The notes below the pieces were generated by a model. The model saw only the letters and a program-made list of their open reading frames with translations. It had not been told where the DNA came from and made no database searches. The position numbers were made by a program, and so were the translations under genes. Source: Gemmatimonadota bacterium (GTDB lineage Bacteria > Gemmatimonadota > Gemmatimonadetes > Palauibacterales > Palauibacteraceae). Taken from it: a stretch of DNA of 16,662 nucleotides. The stretch lies in NCBI GenBank assembly GCA_023554435.1, contig JAMJQV010000254.1, forward strand, positions 1-16,662, written 5' to 3'. Positions 6,420 through 13,834 of this stretch are shown here, piece by piece. Positions within the stretch are counted from its first letter, which is position 1. Every line of letters starts with the position of its first letter.

Positions 6420-8513
6420 CTAGTGCACGTTCTGCGGGACCGACGGACGGCGGCGAGCCGGTGTGAGAGACCAGATGATTCCAACGGCGGCCGTGGTACC
6501 CACCACGGCGGCCAATCCGAGCCGCAGGGCATCGCCGACGGTGTGTGGTTCGGCATCGGTCGGCTGGGACTCGACGGCGGCGACCACGAAGGGCTGGTCG
6601 AGTTCGCCGATGAAACCTACGCCGTACTCGATGATCGCATCCGCCATCACCCTCACCTCGTGAGGGTCATCTCCCGACACCCGCACGGTGATCATCTGGG
6701 ATGCAGGTGCGTAGGACGTGCTCACCTCGAAGTCGTCGAGATCATCTCTGTTCCAGCCGAGCCGGACGGCGGCGCCCTCCGTGATTTCGGGTTCTTCGAG
6801 GAGCGCCGCATAGGTTTCACCGACGACGCCGCGAGTTATGAGGTCGTAGCTGTACGCCTCGTAGCGCCAGTCCGAAATCTCGCCGGTCGCCATCACGAGG
6901 TGGCGTTCGGTAGCCCATTCCTGGGAAGCTTCGCGAAGCAGCAACCAGGAGCCCACAACAGAGACCACCAGGATGAGCGGAACGGCGATCATCGGTCTCC
7001 GGATGAGTGCACGGCCCGAGGCGGCCGCTTTCGGCGGCGGCCCGTCACTCTGTTGGGTTCCCGGTGTTGAAGACGCACCGTCGTCGGCGAGGTCATAACG
7101 ACCTTCGCGTGCCCAGAGATCCAACCCAACTCCGACGGCGAGCACAGTGTAGAGAATCCGCAGATTCGCGGCGTGCAGGAACGCGCTCGCGACCAGCCAC
7201 GAGACCAGGCCGGAGAGGACGCCGGCCGCCATCAGCCTGATCCATCGGTCCTTGGCCGAGCCGGACTGTCCGGCCACCAGCCATGCGCGCAGGGAAACGA
7301 ACAAGCCGAAACCAAGGAAGAGCCCCCACGCCAGCAGCCCGAGCGTTCCCGTCTCAGCGGCGATCTCGAGGTAGAGGTTGTGAGCGTCCAGAACCTCGGC
7401 CTGGATCCCGAGCTTCCTCTGGTACTCGGGGACGTTCTCACGGAACTCACCGAGGCCGGTTCCGAGGATGGGTTGGTCGAAGAACATCCCGATCCCCGCC
7501 CGCTGCGCACCCAGACGTCCTTGCAGCGACGGATCGCCGGCGCCCTGTTCAACTCCGGAGATATCGCTGAGCGTCACCAGGCGCGAGCCGACACCTGGGA
7601 TGGCGAGAACCACGGCTAGCACTACAGGAGTGAGAATGAGCCATCGAGCGTACTGGCGGCCGGCCATGGCCAGCCAGATGACGACTCCCACTGCTGCAGC
7701 AATCAATCCGCCGCGAGACTGGGTGAGATAGATGCCGAATCCAATGGTTATTGCAGCACTGCCGGCCAGCCACCGAGTGAGACCCGGCTTCGCGAGGGCC
7801 CACCAGGAGAAGCCGATCGGCAGCACCGCCACAAGGGCGCGAGCCCAGAAGTTGGCATCGGCCAGCGGACCGGTGTGCCGGAGGGTCACCGCCCCGACCT
7901 GTGCCGTATCGACGTTCGAGAGGCCCAGGAAGTCCACGGTATTCGCGAACACGAACTCCTGAATCACGGAAAGCGCAGCCAGCGACGCCATCGTTGCGGC
8001 AAGGACACCGGTGGCGAGCTTCAGTGAACGACTCGAGCCGACCCACACGAGGATGACGGCGAAGTACACGATGTCCTTGGCGGCATCCACGAGCGTCGCT
8101 GTTGCCGTTTCGCTGCCGCCGACCGCCAGGACGGAGAGTCCGGCGACGGCGAGCAGCGCCGAGGCGAGGAGGTAGATAGGAGACCATCGGAGGCGCAGCC
8201 GCCCGCGCAGGAACCCCAGGCCCAGCGACGCGATCGCCAGGAGGAGAAGGGGCTGAAACACCGGGATTCCGACGAGTTCGGACGTTATCTCGCTCAGGTT
8301 CGTGAGGCTGGCCACGACCAGCAGGGAGATCGCCGCGTCGGGGTACCACAAGCAGACGGGGATGGCGACCGCAGCGGCCAGGGCCGCCACGACCAGCATT
8401 GGCGCCATGGTCGGGGCGCCCAGGCGAACGGCGAGCACCATCGCGGCAAGACCCGCTAGGAGCGCAACGAGCGATACCGCGGCGGTGATGCTCCAGAGTT
8501 GGCTCCGCTCCAT
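6420..8513 (-). CDS. O-antigen polymerase/ligase-like protein fused to a C-terminal Wzz-like domain
   Basis: From ATG 8513 the product has 697 residues. Residues 1-470 are polytopic, with the O-antigen ligase (Wzy_C) signature: LTQSRGGLIAAAVG (263-276), GTGLGEF (351-357) and DAHNLYLEIAAETG (376-389). Such proteins join lipid-linked repeat units outside the membrane. A hydrophilic linker (about 470-503) is followed by a hydrophobic segment (507-526), an extracytoplasmic domain (about 527-660) and a last hydrophobic segment (663-682). This is the topology of Wzz chain-length determinants. The domain aligns with the product of the adjacent upstream gene, for example MITVRVSGDDPHEVRVMADA with MLRVVATSEDPNLAIAMVDG. 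The start could also be TTG 8525, which overlaps the upstream stop as TTGA; its GGAG lies only 2 bases away, so ATG 8513 is preferred. A polymerase-copolymerase fusion is uncommon. Confidence 0.88.
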   Translation of the reverse strand: MERSQLWSITAAVSLVALLAGLAAMVLAVRLGAPTMAPMLVVAALAAAVAIPVCLWYPDAAISLLVVASLTNLSEITSELVGIPVFQPLLLLAIASLGLGFLRGRLRLRWSPIYLLASALLAVAGLSVLAVGGSETATATLVDAAKDIVYFAVILVWVGSSRSLKLATGVLAATMASLAALSVIQEFVFANTVDFLGLSNVDTAQVGAVTLRHTGPLADANFWARALVAVLPIGFSWWALAKPGLTRWLAGSAAITIGFGIYLTQSRGGLIAAAVGVVIWLAMAGRQYARWLILTPVVLAVVLAIPGVGSRLVTLSDISGVEQGAGDPSLQGRLGAQRAGIGMFFDQPILGTGLGEFRENVPEYQRKLGIQAEVLDAHNLYLEIAAETGTLGLLAWGLFLGFGLFVSLRAWLVAGQSGSAKDRWIRLMAAGVLSGLVSWLVASAFLHAANLRILYTVLAVGVGLDLWAREGRYDLADDGASSTPGTQQSDGPPPKAAASGRALIRRPMIAVPLILVVSVVGSWLLLREASQEWATERHLVMATGEISDWRYEAYSYDLITRGVVGETYAALLEEPEITEGAAVRLGWNRDDLDDFEVSTSYAPASQMITVRVSGDDPHEVRVMADAIIEYGVGFIGELDQPFVVAAVESQPTDAEPHTVGDALRLGLAAVVGTTAAVGIIWSLTPARRRPSVPQNVH

Positions 8514-8521
8514 AAGTCGTG

Positions 8522-9343
8522 TCAATGCTCCGCGGCGTCCGACGCCTCGGTATTGGGGCGTTTCTTGGTGGCCTTGCCCCCGGTCCTTGGTGATTTGGAT
8601 TTGGAGGTGGCGGCTTCCGTCTTGGTCTTCGCGGTTGGCGAAGGTTCGGGGGTAGACGTCTCCGTCGTCGGTGGTTTGGGTACGGCTGAGTCGTTCGACG
8701 ATGGGGTAGCGCGATTCTCCCTCCTGCGCTCGTTCAACCTGGCAAGGTGAAAGACTGCCTGTTGAACGGCAACTCCGGCGACCAGGGCAACGAGCCCGAA
8801 GATCCCGATCACGATCGGTGTGCTGAGGCCGGATTCCGTCAGATTGCTCGCCCCGCTGCTGACGGGCACCAGTGCATAGGGCAAGACCAGATCCCCGATG
8901 TAGGTGGTCGCCTCCTCAACAACGCCGTCCACCATAGCGATCGCAAGATTCGGATCTTCGGATGTGGCAACCACCCGGAGCATGGCGGTGTCGGCTACGA
9001 CATTCACCTCGAGCTGCACGAATTCGCGTTGGGATTCCGACAGTTCAAAACCGTCGGCGACCTCGGCCTGGAACTCTCCGAGGCGGACGAGTTCGGCGAG
9101 TGTGGCGACGATCTGACCCCGGCTGAGGGTTTCGTAGTAGCCGGGAAGCTGCTCCGGGCTCACCGGCTGGCTCGGGAGCACGAGGGCGCTGGAGCGGGCG
9201 ATCCATTGTGTGGTCGTCCGTTGTGCCACGGCGACTCCGGCCGTGAGGAGGAGCGCGAACACGACGATGCCGGCGATGACGCTCGCAACCGTCGCCTTCG
9301 TCAACCGTCGTTGTGATGGCCGGTCGCCGGTGTTGTTCGTCAT
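8522..9343 (-). CDS. Wzz-like chain-length determinant family protein
   Basis: This 273-residue membrane protein has a hydrophobic segment at 19-40, an extracytoplasmic domain (about 41-172), a second hydrophobic segment (175-198) and a cytoplasmic tail of about 75 residues rich in Ser, Thr, Pro, Lys and Glu. The layout is that of Wzz or CpsC-type polysaccharide co-polymerases, which set polymer length. No Walker A motif is present, so it has no built-in tyrosine kinase, and no Tyr cluster is seen in the tail. Start ATG 9343 is supported by AAGGAG at 9353-9358; the longer open frame to 9736 lies inside the upstream GT2 gene and is rejected. The ATG overlaps the GT2 stop as ATGA, suggesting translational coupling. 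The next gene encodes a polymerase carrying a homologous C-terminal domain. Confidence 0.85.
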   Translation of the reverse strand: MTNNTGDRPSQRRLTKATVASVIAGIVVFALLLTAGVAVAQRTTTQWIARSSALVLPSQPVSPEQLPGYYETLSRGQIVATLAELVRLGEFQAEVADGFELSESQREFVQLEVNVVADTAMLRVVATSEDPNLAIAMVDGVVEEATTYIGDLVLPYALVPVSSGASNLTESGLSTPIVIGIFGLVALVAGVAVQQAVFHLARLNERRRENRATPSSNDSAVPKPPTTETSTPEPSPTAKTKTEAATSKSKSPRTGGKATKKRPNTEASDAAEH

Positions 9344-10533
9344 GCCCAGGTGCTCCTTGCCGGTTTGTCCCACAACGGAGTCTCGCGTCCTGCGATCCAC
9401 CGGAACCCGCCTCGGATCTGTGCCGCGTTGACGAGGAGGAATTCCGAGAAGGGTGCCAGAACGCGTGCATTCGTCACGAGGCCGATGATCGCTGCTCCGT
9501 AGGCAAGCTGCTGACCCCGATGGAGGACCTGCCCGGAACGGTGGGAGTGGCGCATCGATCGCGAAATGAGCCAGATCAGAGGCAGCATGAGCGGTATCGC
9601 CAGGTTTCTCAGCACCCGGTGCGAGACGAAGCCAACGGCAAGCCAGCCGCGTCGCGGTGAAGCGAGCTGGGCAAACTCGAGGCATGACTGCCAGGTCCCT
9701 GCTGCGATGCGAGACCGCCGGTTGAACTCTTCGCAAACCGAGCCCGTCGTCGCTTCGCTGGTCAGAGCCTCACCGGCGTACTCTGCCGTGTATCCGCGAT
9801 CGAGCACGTCGCAGGTGAGGTAGAAGTCATCGTTGATGATGTGTTCCGGGATTGGTCGGAACAGGGAGGTCCGAATCCCGAGCAGTTCTCCGGGGGCGCC
9901 CATTGTCACCCCAAGATCCGATTCCGCGGTCTTGAGCATGGCCTCGAGGCGCCAGTACAGGCCCTCACCAGCCGCTCGACCGCCGCTGCCCGAGACCGTC
10001 TTTGCACCGCTCACAATCCCAACTCGCGGGTCGGCGAATCTGGCGGCGACGGCCGCGAGGGATCCGGGGGCGAGGGCGCAGTTGGCGTCCGTCAGGCACG
10101 TGACCTCACCGGTGGCGTTCTGCATGGCGCGATTGATGGCGCTCGTCTTGCCGCGCCGCTCCGGTTCCCACAACGTCTCCACTCCCAGGGCTCTGGCGAT
10201 CTGGGGAGTCTCGTCCGTCGATCCGTCGGCGGCCACCACGATCTGGAGCCGCTCCTGCGGATAGTCCTGCTTTCTGAGGTCCGCAATCTTCTCCTCGATC
10301 ACGGCCGCTTCGTTGAGCGCCGCCACGATGACGGTCAAAGTGGGAAGGTCGCGGTCTTCGGGCGGAGCGGATGAGACGGGATCCCCGGTGGTCCGGCGGC
10401 TCCGGACCAGCAGCACGGCCGGATAGCCGACGTAGGCCCAGGCGGTTGCAGCCAGCATTCCGGCAAGGGCCGATCGGGCCAGTGACGTCGACGACGCATC
10501 TGATCGTATTCGGCCGGCACGATGCCCCGTCAT
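9340..10533 (-). CDS. Membrane glycosyltransferase family 2
   Basis: From ATG 10533 the protein has 397 residues. A hydrophobic N-terminal segment (21-43) precedes a GT-A domain with VIVAALNEA (68-76), VVAADGSTDE (99-108) and CLTDANC (146-152); D103 and D149 are the expected nucleotide and metal contacts. NDDF (234-237) probably holds the catalytic base, and RRSR (272-275) resembles the (Q/R)xxR(W) motif of processive enzymes. Two or three hydrophobic segments follow (about 296-324 and 343-370). The architecture resembles poly-GlcNAc, hyaluronan and cellulose synthase relatives, but a single-addition role in repeat-unit assembly is equally possible. Start 10533 is chosen because GGGAG (10544-10548) and a TATAAT box (10561-10566) lie just upstream; starts at 10590 and 10659 would place that box inside the gene. 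It is the first gene of the minus-strand operon and couples to the next through ATGA. Confidence 0.9.
   Translation of the reverse strand: MTGHRAGRIRSDASSTSLARSALAGMLAATAWAYVGYPAVLLVRSRRTTGDPVSSAPPEDRDLPTLTVIVAALNEAAVIEEKIADLRKQDYPQERLQIVVAADGSTDETPQIARALGVETLWEPERRGKTSAINRAMQNATGEVTCLTDANCALAPGSLAAVAARFADPRVGIVSGAKTVSGSGGRAAGEGLYWRLEAMLKTAESDLGVTMGAPGELLGIRTSLFRPIPEHIINDDFYLTCDVLDRGYTAEYAGEALTSEATTGSVCEEFNRRSRIAAGTWQSCLEFAQLASPRRGWLAVGFVSHRVLRNLAIPLMLPLIWLISRSMRHSHRSGQVLHRGQQLAYGAAIIGLVTNARVLAPFSEFLLVNAAQIRGGFRWIAGRETPLWDKPARSTWA
9353..9358 (-). promoter_or_regulatory. Ribosome binding site AAGGAG for the Wzz-like gene
   Basis: AAGGAG on the minus strand lies 9 bases before ATG 9343, inside the end of the GT2 gene. 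It decides the start against the in-frame extension up to 9736. Confidence 0.7.
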
Positions 10534-10543
10534 GCTTGGAATG

Positions 10544-10589
10544 CTCCCACCAGGTGCAGAATTATAGTTACCCCCCGGAAGTGAAGCCA
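10544..10589 (-). promoter_or_regulatory. Promoter (-10 TATAAT) and ribosome site of the five-gene EPS operon
   Basis: A perfect TATAAT lies on the minus strand at 10561-10566. At 17-bp spacing the -35 position reads TGGCTT (10584-10589), a weak match, so an activator may be needed. GGGAG at 10544-10548 lies 10 bases before ATG 10533. The predicted leader is only about 20 nt. The same 119-bp gap must also hold the promoter of the divergent GT4 gene at 10653. Confidence 0.5.
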
Positions 10590-10652
10590 TGCGGGCCGCC
10601 TTTGTCCAGAGGAAACTCCTGTGCTTGAAGATCTGCCAGTCGATCCGCGACC

Positions 10653-11798
10653 ATGACACCGGCGACGATCCGCGTCGTTCATATCATCCATGCCCTCGGG
10701 CCCGGGGGCGCCGAACACACGCTCGTCGAGCTCGCGCTTGCAGCATCCGAGCAGCAGATGGTGCTGTGTGTCGTGAGTCTGATGCCTCTCGGATCGAACT
10801 CGTACGCCGGCCGGCTGCGTGAACTCGGTATTGAGGTTCACACCCTGGACCTCGCATCGCGATGGGACCCGCGCGGCCTCGAGCGCGGTCGTCGGACGAT
10901 CGAGGAGTTCGAGCCGGACATCATTCACAGCCACCTCAAACACGCCGACCTCGTGGGTGCATGGGCCTCACGGCGACTCGGAATCCCGCTGGTCTCCACC
11001 TTGCACCTCATCGAGCACGCGCCGACCGCCGTTGGGCGGGGGAAACGCTGGCTTGCTGCCCAGGCGCGACTGCTTGCGGCGTCGAGGACGATCGCCGTTT
11101 CGGAGCCACTTCGTGATTGGTATCTCGATACGTTTCGGGCCGATCCGGCTACGGTCGTCCGGATCCCGAATGCCGTAGCGAGTATCGATCCGGCGAGCGA
11201 CGGCGACCGTCTCGCCGTTCGTCGGGAGATGGGCGTCCGTCCGGCCGCGATCCTCGCTGTGACGATCGGTGTACTCCGCCCGGAGAAGGGGCACACGCAG
11301 CTGCTGGCGGCTGTCGAACGGATCCGTTCAGACATCGATGTTCAGTTCGTGATCGTAGGCGATGGTCCGGAGCGGGCTGCACTCGAAGCGGAAGCTCTTC
11401 GCTCGGGCTTGATGCCCGATCGAGTGGTGTTCGCCGGTTTCCGAGACGACGTCCCTGCCGTGCTCGCCGCCTCCGATCTTGTGATTCATCCGAGCCTCGA
11501 AGATGCGCTCCCGACGGCGCTCCTCTACGCCCTGGCCGCCGGTGTTCCCGTTGTGGCCTCCGATGTCGGGGGGATACCGGAGATCGTCACACCCGGGACC
11601 GGCATCCTCGTCCGTCCCGGGAGCGCCGATGCACTCGCCGAGGGTGTGCAGGAGATGATCGAACGGTTGCCAGCCGACGACATGCGGGCAGCGGCACGCG
11701 CTCGTTTCCGACAGGAGTACGAGGTTTCGATCTGGGCATTGCGGCTCCGCACCCTCTACGACGAGGTGCTCGCCGAATACCGAGAAACGCTTCACTAG
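10653..11798 (+). CDS. Glycosyltransferase family 4
   Basis: This 381-residue protein is a GT-B retaining glycosyltransferase. The N-terminal domain starts with VVHIIHALGPGGAEHTLVEL (8-27), the acceptor-side glycine-rich loop. The C-terminal domain has VGVLRPEKG-like TIGVLRPEKG (204-213), VGDGPERAALE (235-245), HPSLEDALPTALLYALAAG (279-297) and VGGIPE (305-310). At the EX7E positions the residues are D284 and Y292, so the second acidic residue is replaced by Tyr. The rest of the donor site is intact, so activity is likely but the substitution is notable. It resembles the GT4 gene at 719-1972 in its N-terminal domain. ATG 10653 lies eight codons before the conserved first strand; no strong ribosome site precedes it. 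It is divergent from the main operon and convergent with the flippase. Donor and acceptor are unknown. Confidence 0.92.
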   Translation: MTPATIRVVHIIHALGPGGAEHTLVELALAASEQQMVLCVVSLMPLGSNSYAGRLRELGIEVHTLDLASRWDPRGLERGRRTIEEFEPDIIHSHLKHADLVGAWASRRLGIPLVSTLHLIEHAPTAVGRGKRWLAAQARLLAASRTIAVSEPLRDWYLDTFRADPATVVRIPNAVASIDPASDGDRLAVRREMGVRPAAILAVTIGVLRPEKGHTQLLAAVERIRSDIDVQFVIVGDGPERAALEAEALRSGLMPDRVVFAGFRDDVPAVLAASDLVIHPSLEDALPTALLYALAAGVPVVASDVGGIPEIVTPGTGILVRPGSADALAEGVQEMIERLPADDMRAAARARFRQEYEVSIWALRLRTLYDEVLAEYRETLH

Positions 11799-11845
11799 CC
11801 GCTCTCCGGGTCAGTTCACAGCGGATCGACGGCCGCTGGCAGGTC

Positions 11846-13327
11846 CTACACGTCGACCTCATCGGTTCTGGCATCGCTGCGAGAGAGCGTCGCGCGAATG
11901 AGTTCTCTGACCTGTGGGCCCTCGAGGGCAGCTACCACCGCGAAGTAGCCGAGGGCCCCGGCGAGGACGGCTGCAGTGAGATGCACAATCGATGACGTTC
12001 CGGCGGTGAGGTACATGGCTGCTCCAGCCATCACGGCGAGTGCGATGCTGCCCAGAGCCGCCGTACGCCACTGCACAACGATCAGCGATATCGGAACGTC
12101 GAGGAAACGTGAGATTACGATGGTGCGAACGATCCGAGTCACGGTCCTCGCGGTGAGGTGGGCGAGCGCAACACCGACCAGACCGTATTGCACACCGATG
12201 AGGAGCGCTGGCACCAGCAGCGCCAGATGGAGCAGGTTGAGTCTGAAGAGCAGGCCCGGCCGGCCGACCGCTTTGTACACGTCCCCGGCGGCGGCCATCA
12301 TTGAAGCGACGAGTACGGAGATCGCGAGCACCCGCATGACGGGGATCGCGTCGGCCCACTCGGGCCCGAGGGCCACGTGAACCAAGGGATCGGCGACAAT
12401 CGCCATCCCGATGCTGAGTGGGAAGGTCACGAGGACCATGTAGTGCGTGGCAACGAGGAACCCGCGCTCGAGCCCACTGCGGTCGGCCTGAAGTGTCGAG
12501 AAGGCGGGGAAGACAACCCGGTTGACACCGACCATCAGGCTAACCACGAGCAACTCGGGGAGGCGGTACGCCAGGGTGTAGATCCCGAGCTCTTCACTGC
12601 CGAGTTGACGGCCGATGATCACATAGTCGAGGTTGACGGACAGGACCCACATCACCGACACACCGAACAGGGGGAGCCCGTACGCGATCAGCGCTCTCGC
12701 GAGCGGGGTGTCGATCGTCAGACGAGGCCGCCAGGGGAACACGAGCCAGCTGAGCAGGACGGCGGCTACCACCCCGGCGAGCTGACCCAGGATCAGGGAC
12801 CAGGCACCCATGCCTGCCAGGGCCAGGCCGACCGAAACGGCGCCTTTGATCAGCGACCGTCCGGCATCCGGGATGAACACCCGGTCGAACCGGAGGTCGC
12901 GTTGCATGCGCACGAGGTGTACCGATCCGAAGGCTTCGAGGGTGAAGGTGAGACCCAACGCCCTGAGCAGAGGTGTTGCGGTGGGCTCACGGAAGTAGTC
13001 GGCGACGAAGGGAGCGATGCCGAAGACAACGGCCGTGAGCAGAACGCCGAGCATGAGATTCAGCGTGAAGACCACGTTCGATGCTCGCCCGATGTCACCG
13101 CGCCGCTGGATGAGCGCCGCGCCGAGGCCCAACCCCTGGACAACGGCGAGGAAGGTCACGACCACCGTTGCGACCGCAACGATCCCGAATTCCTCCGGCG
13201 TGAGCAGCCGGGCCAGCACCGCCGTAGCCAGCAGAACCGCGGCCTTGCTCACGGCAAACGAACCGTAGCTCCACAAGACGCCGCGAGCCGTCCTGCCCGC
13301 GAGCCCTCCGCCGGATGCCTGGCTCAT
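11846..13327 (-). CDS. Wzx-like polysaccharide flippase (MOP/PST family)
   Basis: From ATG 13327 this is a 493-residue, very hydrophobic protein with about a dozen or more membrane segments along its whole length, as expected for MOP-superfamily polysaccharide transporters. The N-terminus (GLAGRTARGVLWSYGS, then LARLLTPEEFGIVAVA) is typical of the lipopolysaccharide-biosynthesis flippase group (Polysacc_synt type). These move undecaprenyl-diphosphate-linked repeat units from the inner to the outer leaflet, ahead of Wzy polymerisation. Start 13327 is chosen over GTG 13360 because GAGGGG (13334-13339) lies 6 bases upstream. The gene is transcribed alone, divergent from the ATP-grasp gene and convergent with the GT4 at 10653. 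Family assignment is firm; the substrate is inferred from context. Confidence 0.93.
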   Translation of the reverse strand: MSQASGGGLAGRTARGVLWSYGSFAVSKAAVLLATAVLARLLTPEEFGIVAVATVVVTFLAVVQGLGLGAALIQRRGDIGRASNVVFTLNLMLGVLLTAVVFGIAPFVADYFREPTATPLLRALGLTFTLEAFGSVHLVRMQRDLRFDRVFIPDAGRSLIKGAVSVGLALAGMGAWSLILGQLAGVVAAVLLSWLVFPWRPRLTIDTPLARALIAYGLPLFGVSVMWVLSVNLDYVIIGRQLGSEELGIYTLAYRLPELLVVSLMVGVNRVVFPAFSTLQADRSGLERGFLVATHYMVLVTFPLSIGMAIVADPLVHVALGPEWADAIPVMRVLAISVLVASMMAAAGDVYKAVGRPGLLFRLNLLHLALLVPALLIGVQYGLVGVALAHLTARTVTRIVRTIVISRFLDVPISLIVVQWRTAALGSIALAVMAGAAMYLTAGTSSIVHLTAAVLAGALGYFAVVAALEGPQVRELIRATLSRSDARTDEVDV

Positions 13328-13333
13328 GAGCGA

Positions 13334-13339
13334 CCCCTC
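13334..13339 (-). promoter_or_regulatory. Ribosome binding site GAGGGG for the flippase gene
   Basis: GAGGGG on the minus strand ends 6 bases before ATG 13327 and supports that start over GTG 13360. Confidence 0.55.
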
Positions 13340-13834
13340 GGTGCGGGCGTGGTCTCGCACCGGGAATCGAATCCGGCGTGTGAGCCCGGCTGTAGCCCGG
13401 AGGTCCCAGCAGGCATGATCCGGATGTTTCCCACCTTGGCACTCCCATCGCGTCGAATGCCCGTGAAGTCCTCACGGGCGGGGCCGTTCCTGTGGAACGT
13501 ATCCGCAACGGCGCCGCCCCAGTTCGCGAACTCTACTTCAGCCGGGGCAAGATGTGCTCGGCAACTCGTTGGTCTCACCTGCCGTAGCCGGGGTGAAGCC
13601 AGCCGATTCGCGGTCCCGACCGCTTGACGCAAGTCGGCGTGCACGCTCAGCGTCGCTGGTCGGGCGACGCCGCCCCGTCTATCATGGCCGCGTGAGGTAC
13701 CAACGACCACCGCACGTGTTCGACGTCGTCATACCGGCTCCCTGCGTCGGTCTTCGCATCACGGCCGACCCGTGTGTGACGGCGCTTCGGGTGTCTCGCG
13801 CCGGTACGACACCGAGCTCAGCTCTGGGACGCGC
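13340..13834. other. Divergent intergenic region without a convincing gene
   Basis: About 500 bp separate the flippase and ATP-grasp genes. No open frame here shows a recognisable protein or a good ribosome site. It contains an 8-bp hairpin (13459-13479) and, on the plus strand, a possible -10 box TATCAT (13680-13685) whose -35 position (about 13658-13663) is weak. TTGACG at 13624-13629 is too far away to pair with it. Regulatory sites for both divergent genes are expected here but cannot be assigned firmly. Confidence 0.45.
13459..13479. promoter_or_regulatory. 8-bp perfect hairpin or dyad upstream of the flippase gene
   Basis: GCCCGTGA (13459-13466) and TCACGGGC (13472-13479) are perfect inverted repeats with a 5-base centre (AGTCC). 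The dyad lies about 130 bp upstream of the flippase start. It could be an operator for a dimeric regulator or an RNA hairpin in the leader; no T-run supports a terminator. Confidence 0.35.

Noticed and set aside
6209..6466. Small open frames in the operon spacer
   Set aside because: They overlap the 3' end of the polymerase gene and the inverted-repeat region, and show only low-complexity Pro/Ser/Arg-rich sequence.
9344..9736. N-terminal extension of the Wzz-like protein by 131 residues
   Set aside because: The extension lies out of frame inside the GT2 coding region, has no membrane-protein character, and a good ribosome site precedes ATG 9343.
13350..13376. tRNA 3'-end-like sequence on the minus strand (TTCGATT loop, CCCGG, then ACCA-like bases), possibly an integration relic
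   Set aside because: The T-stem closing pair is A-C, the acceptor spacing is off by one, and no matching 5' acceptor, D-arm or anticodon arm is found upstream. No integrase is in the window.
12377..13627. 416-codon open frame on the plus strand
   Set aside because: It is antisense to the flippase gene, its composition (Glu, Gln, Arg, His-rich) mirrors complementary hydrophobic codons, and no motif is visible.
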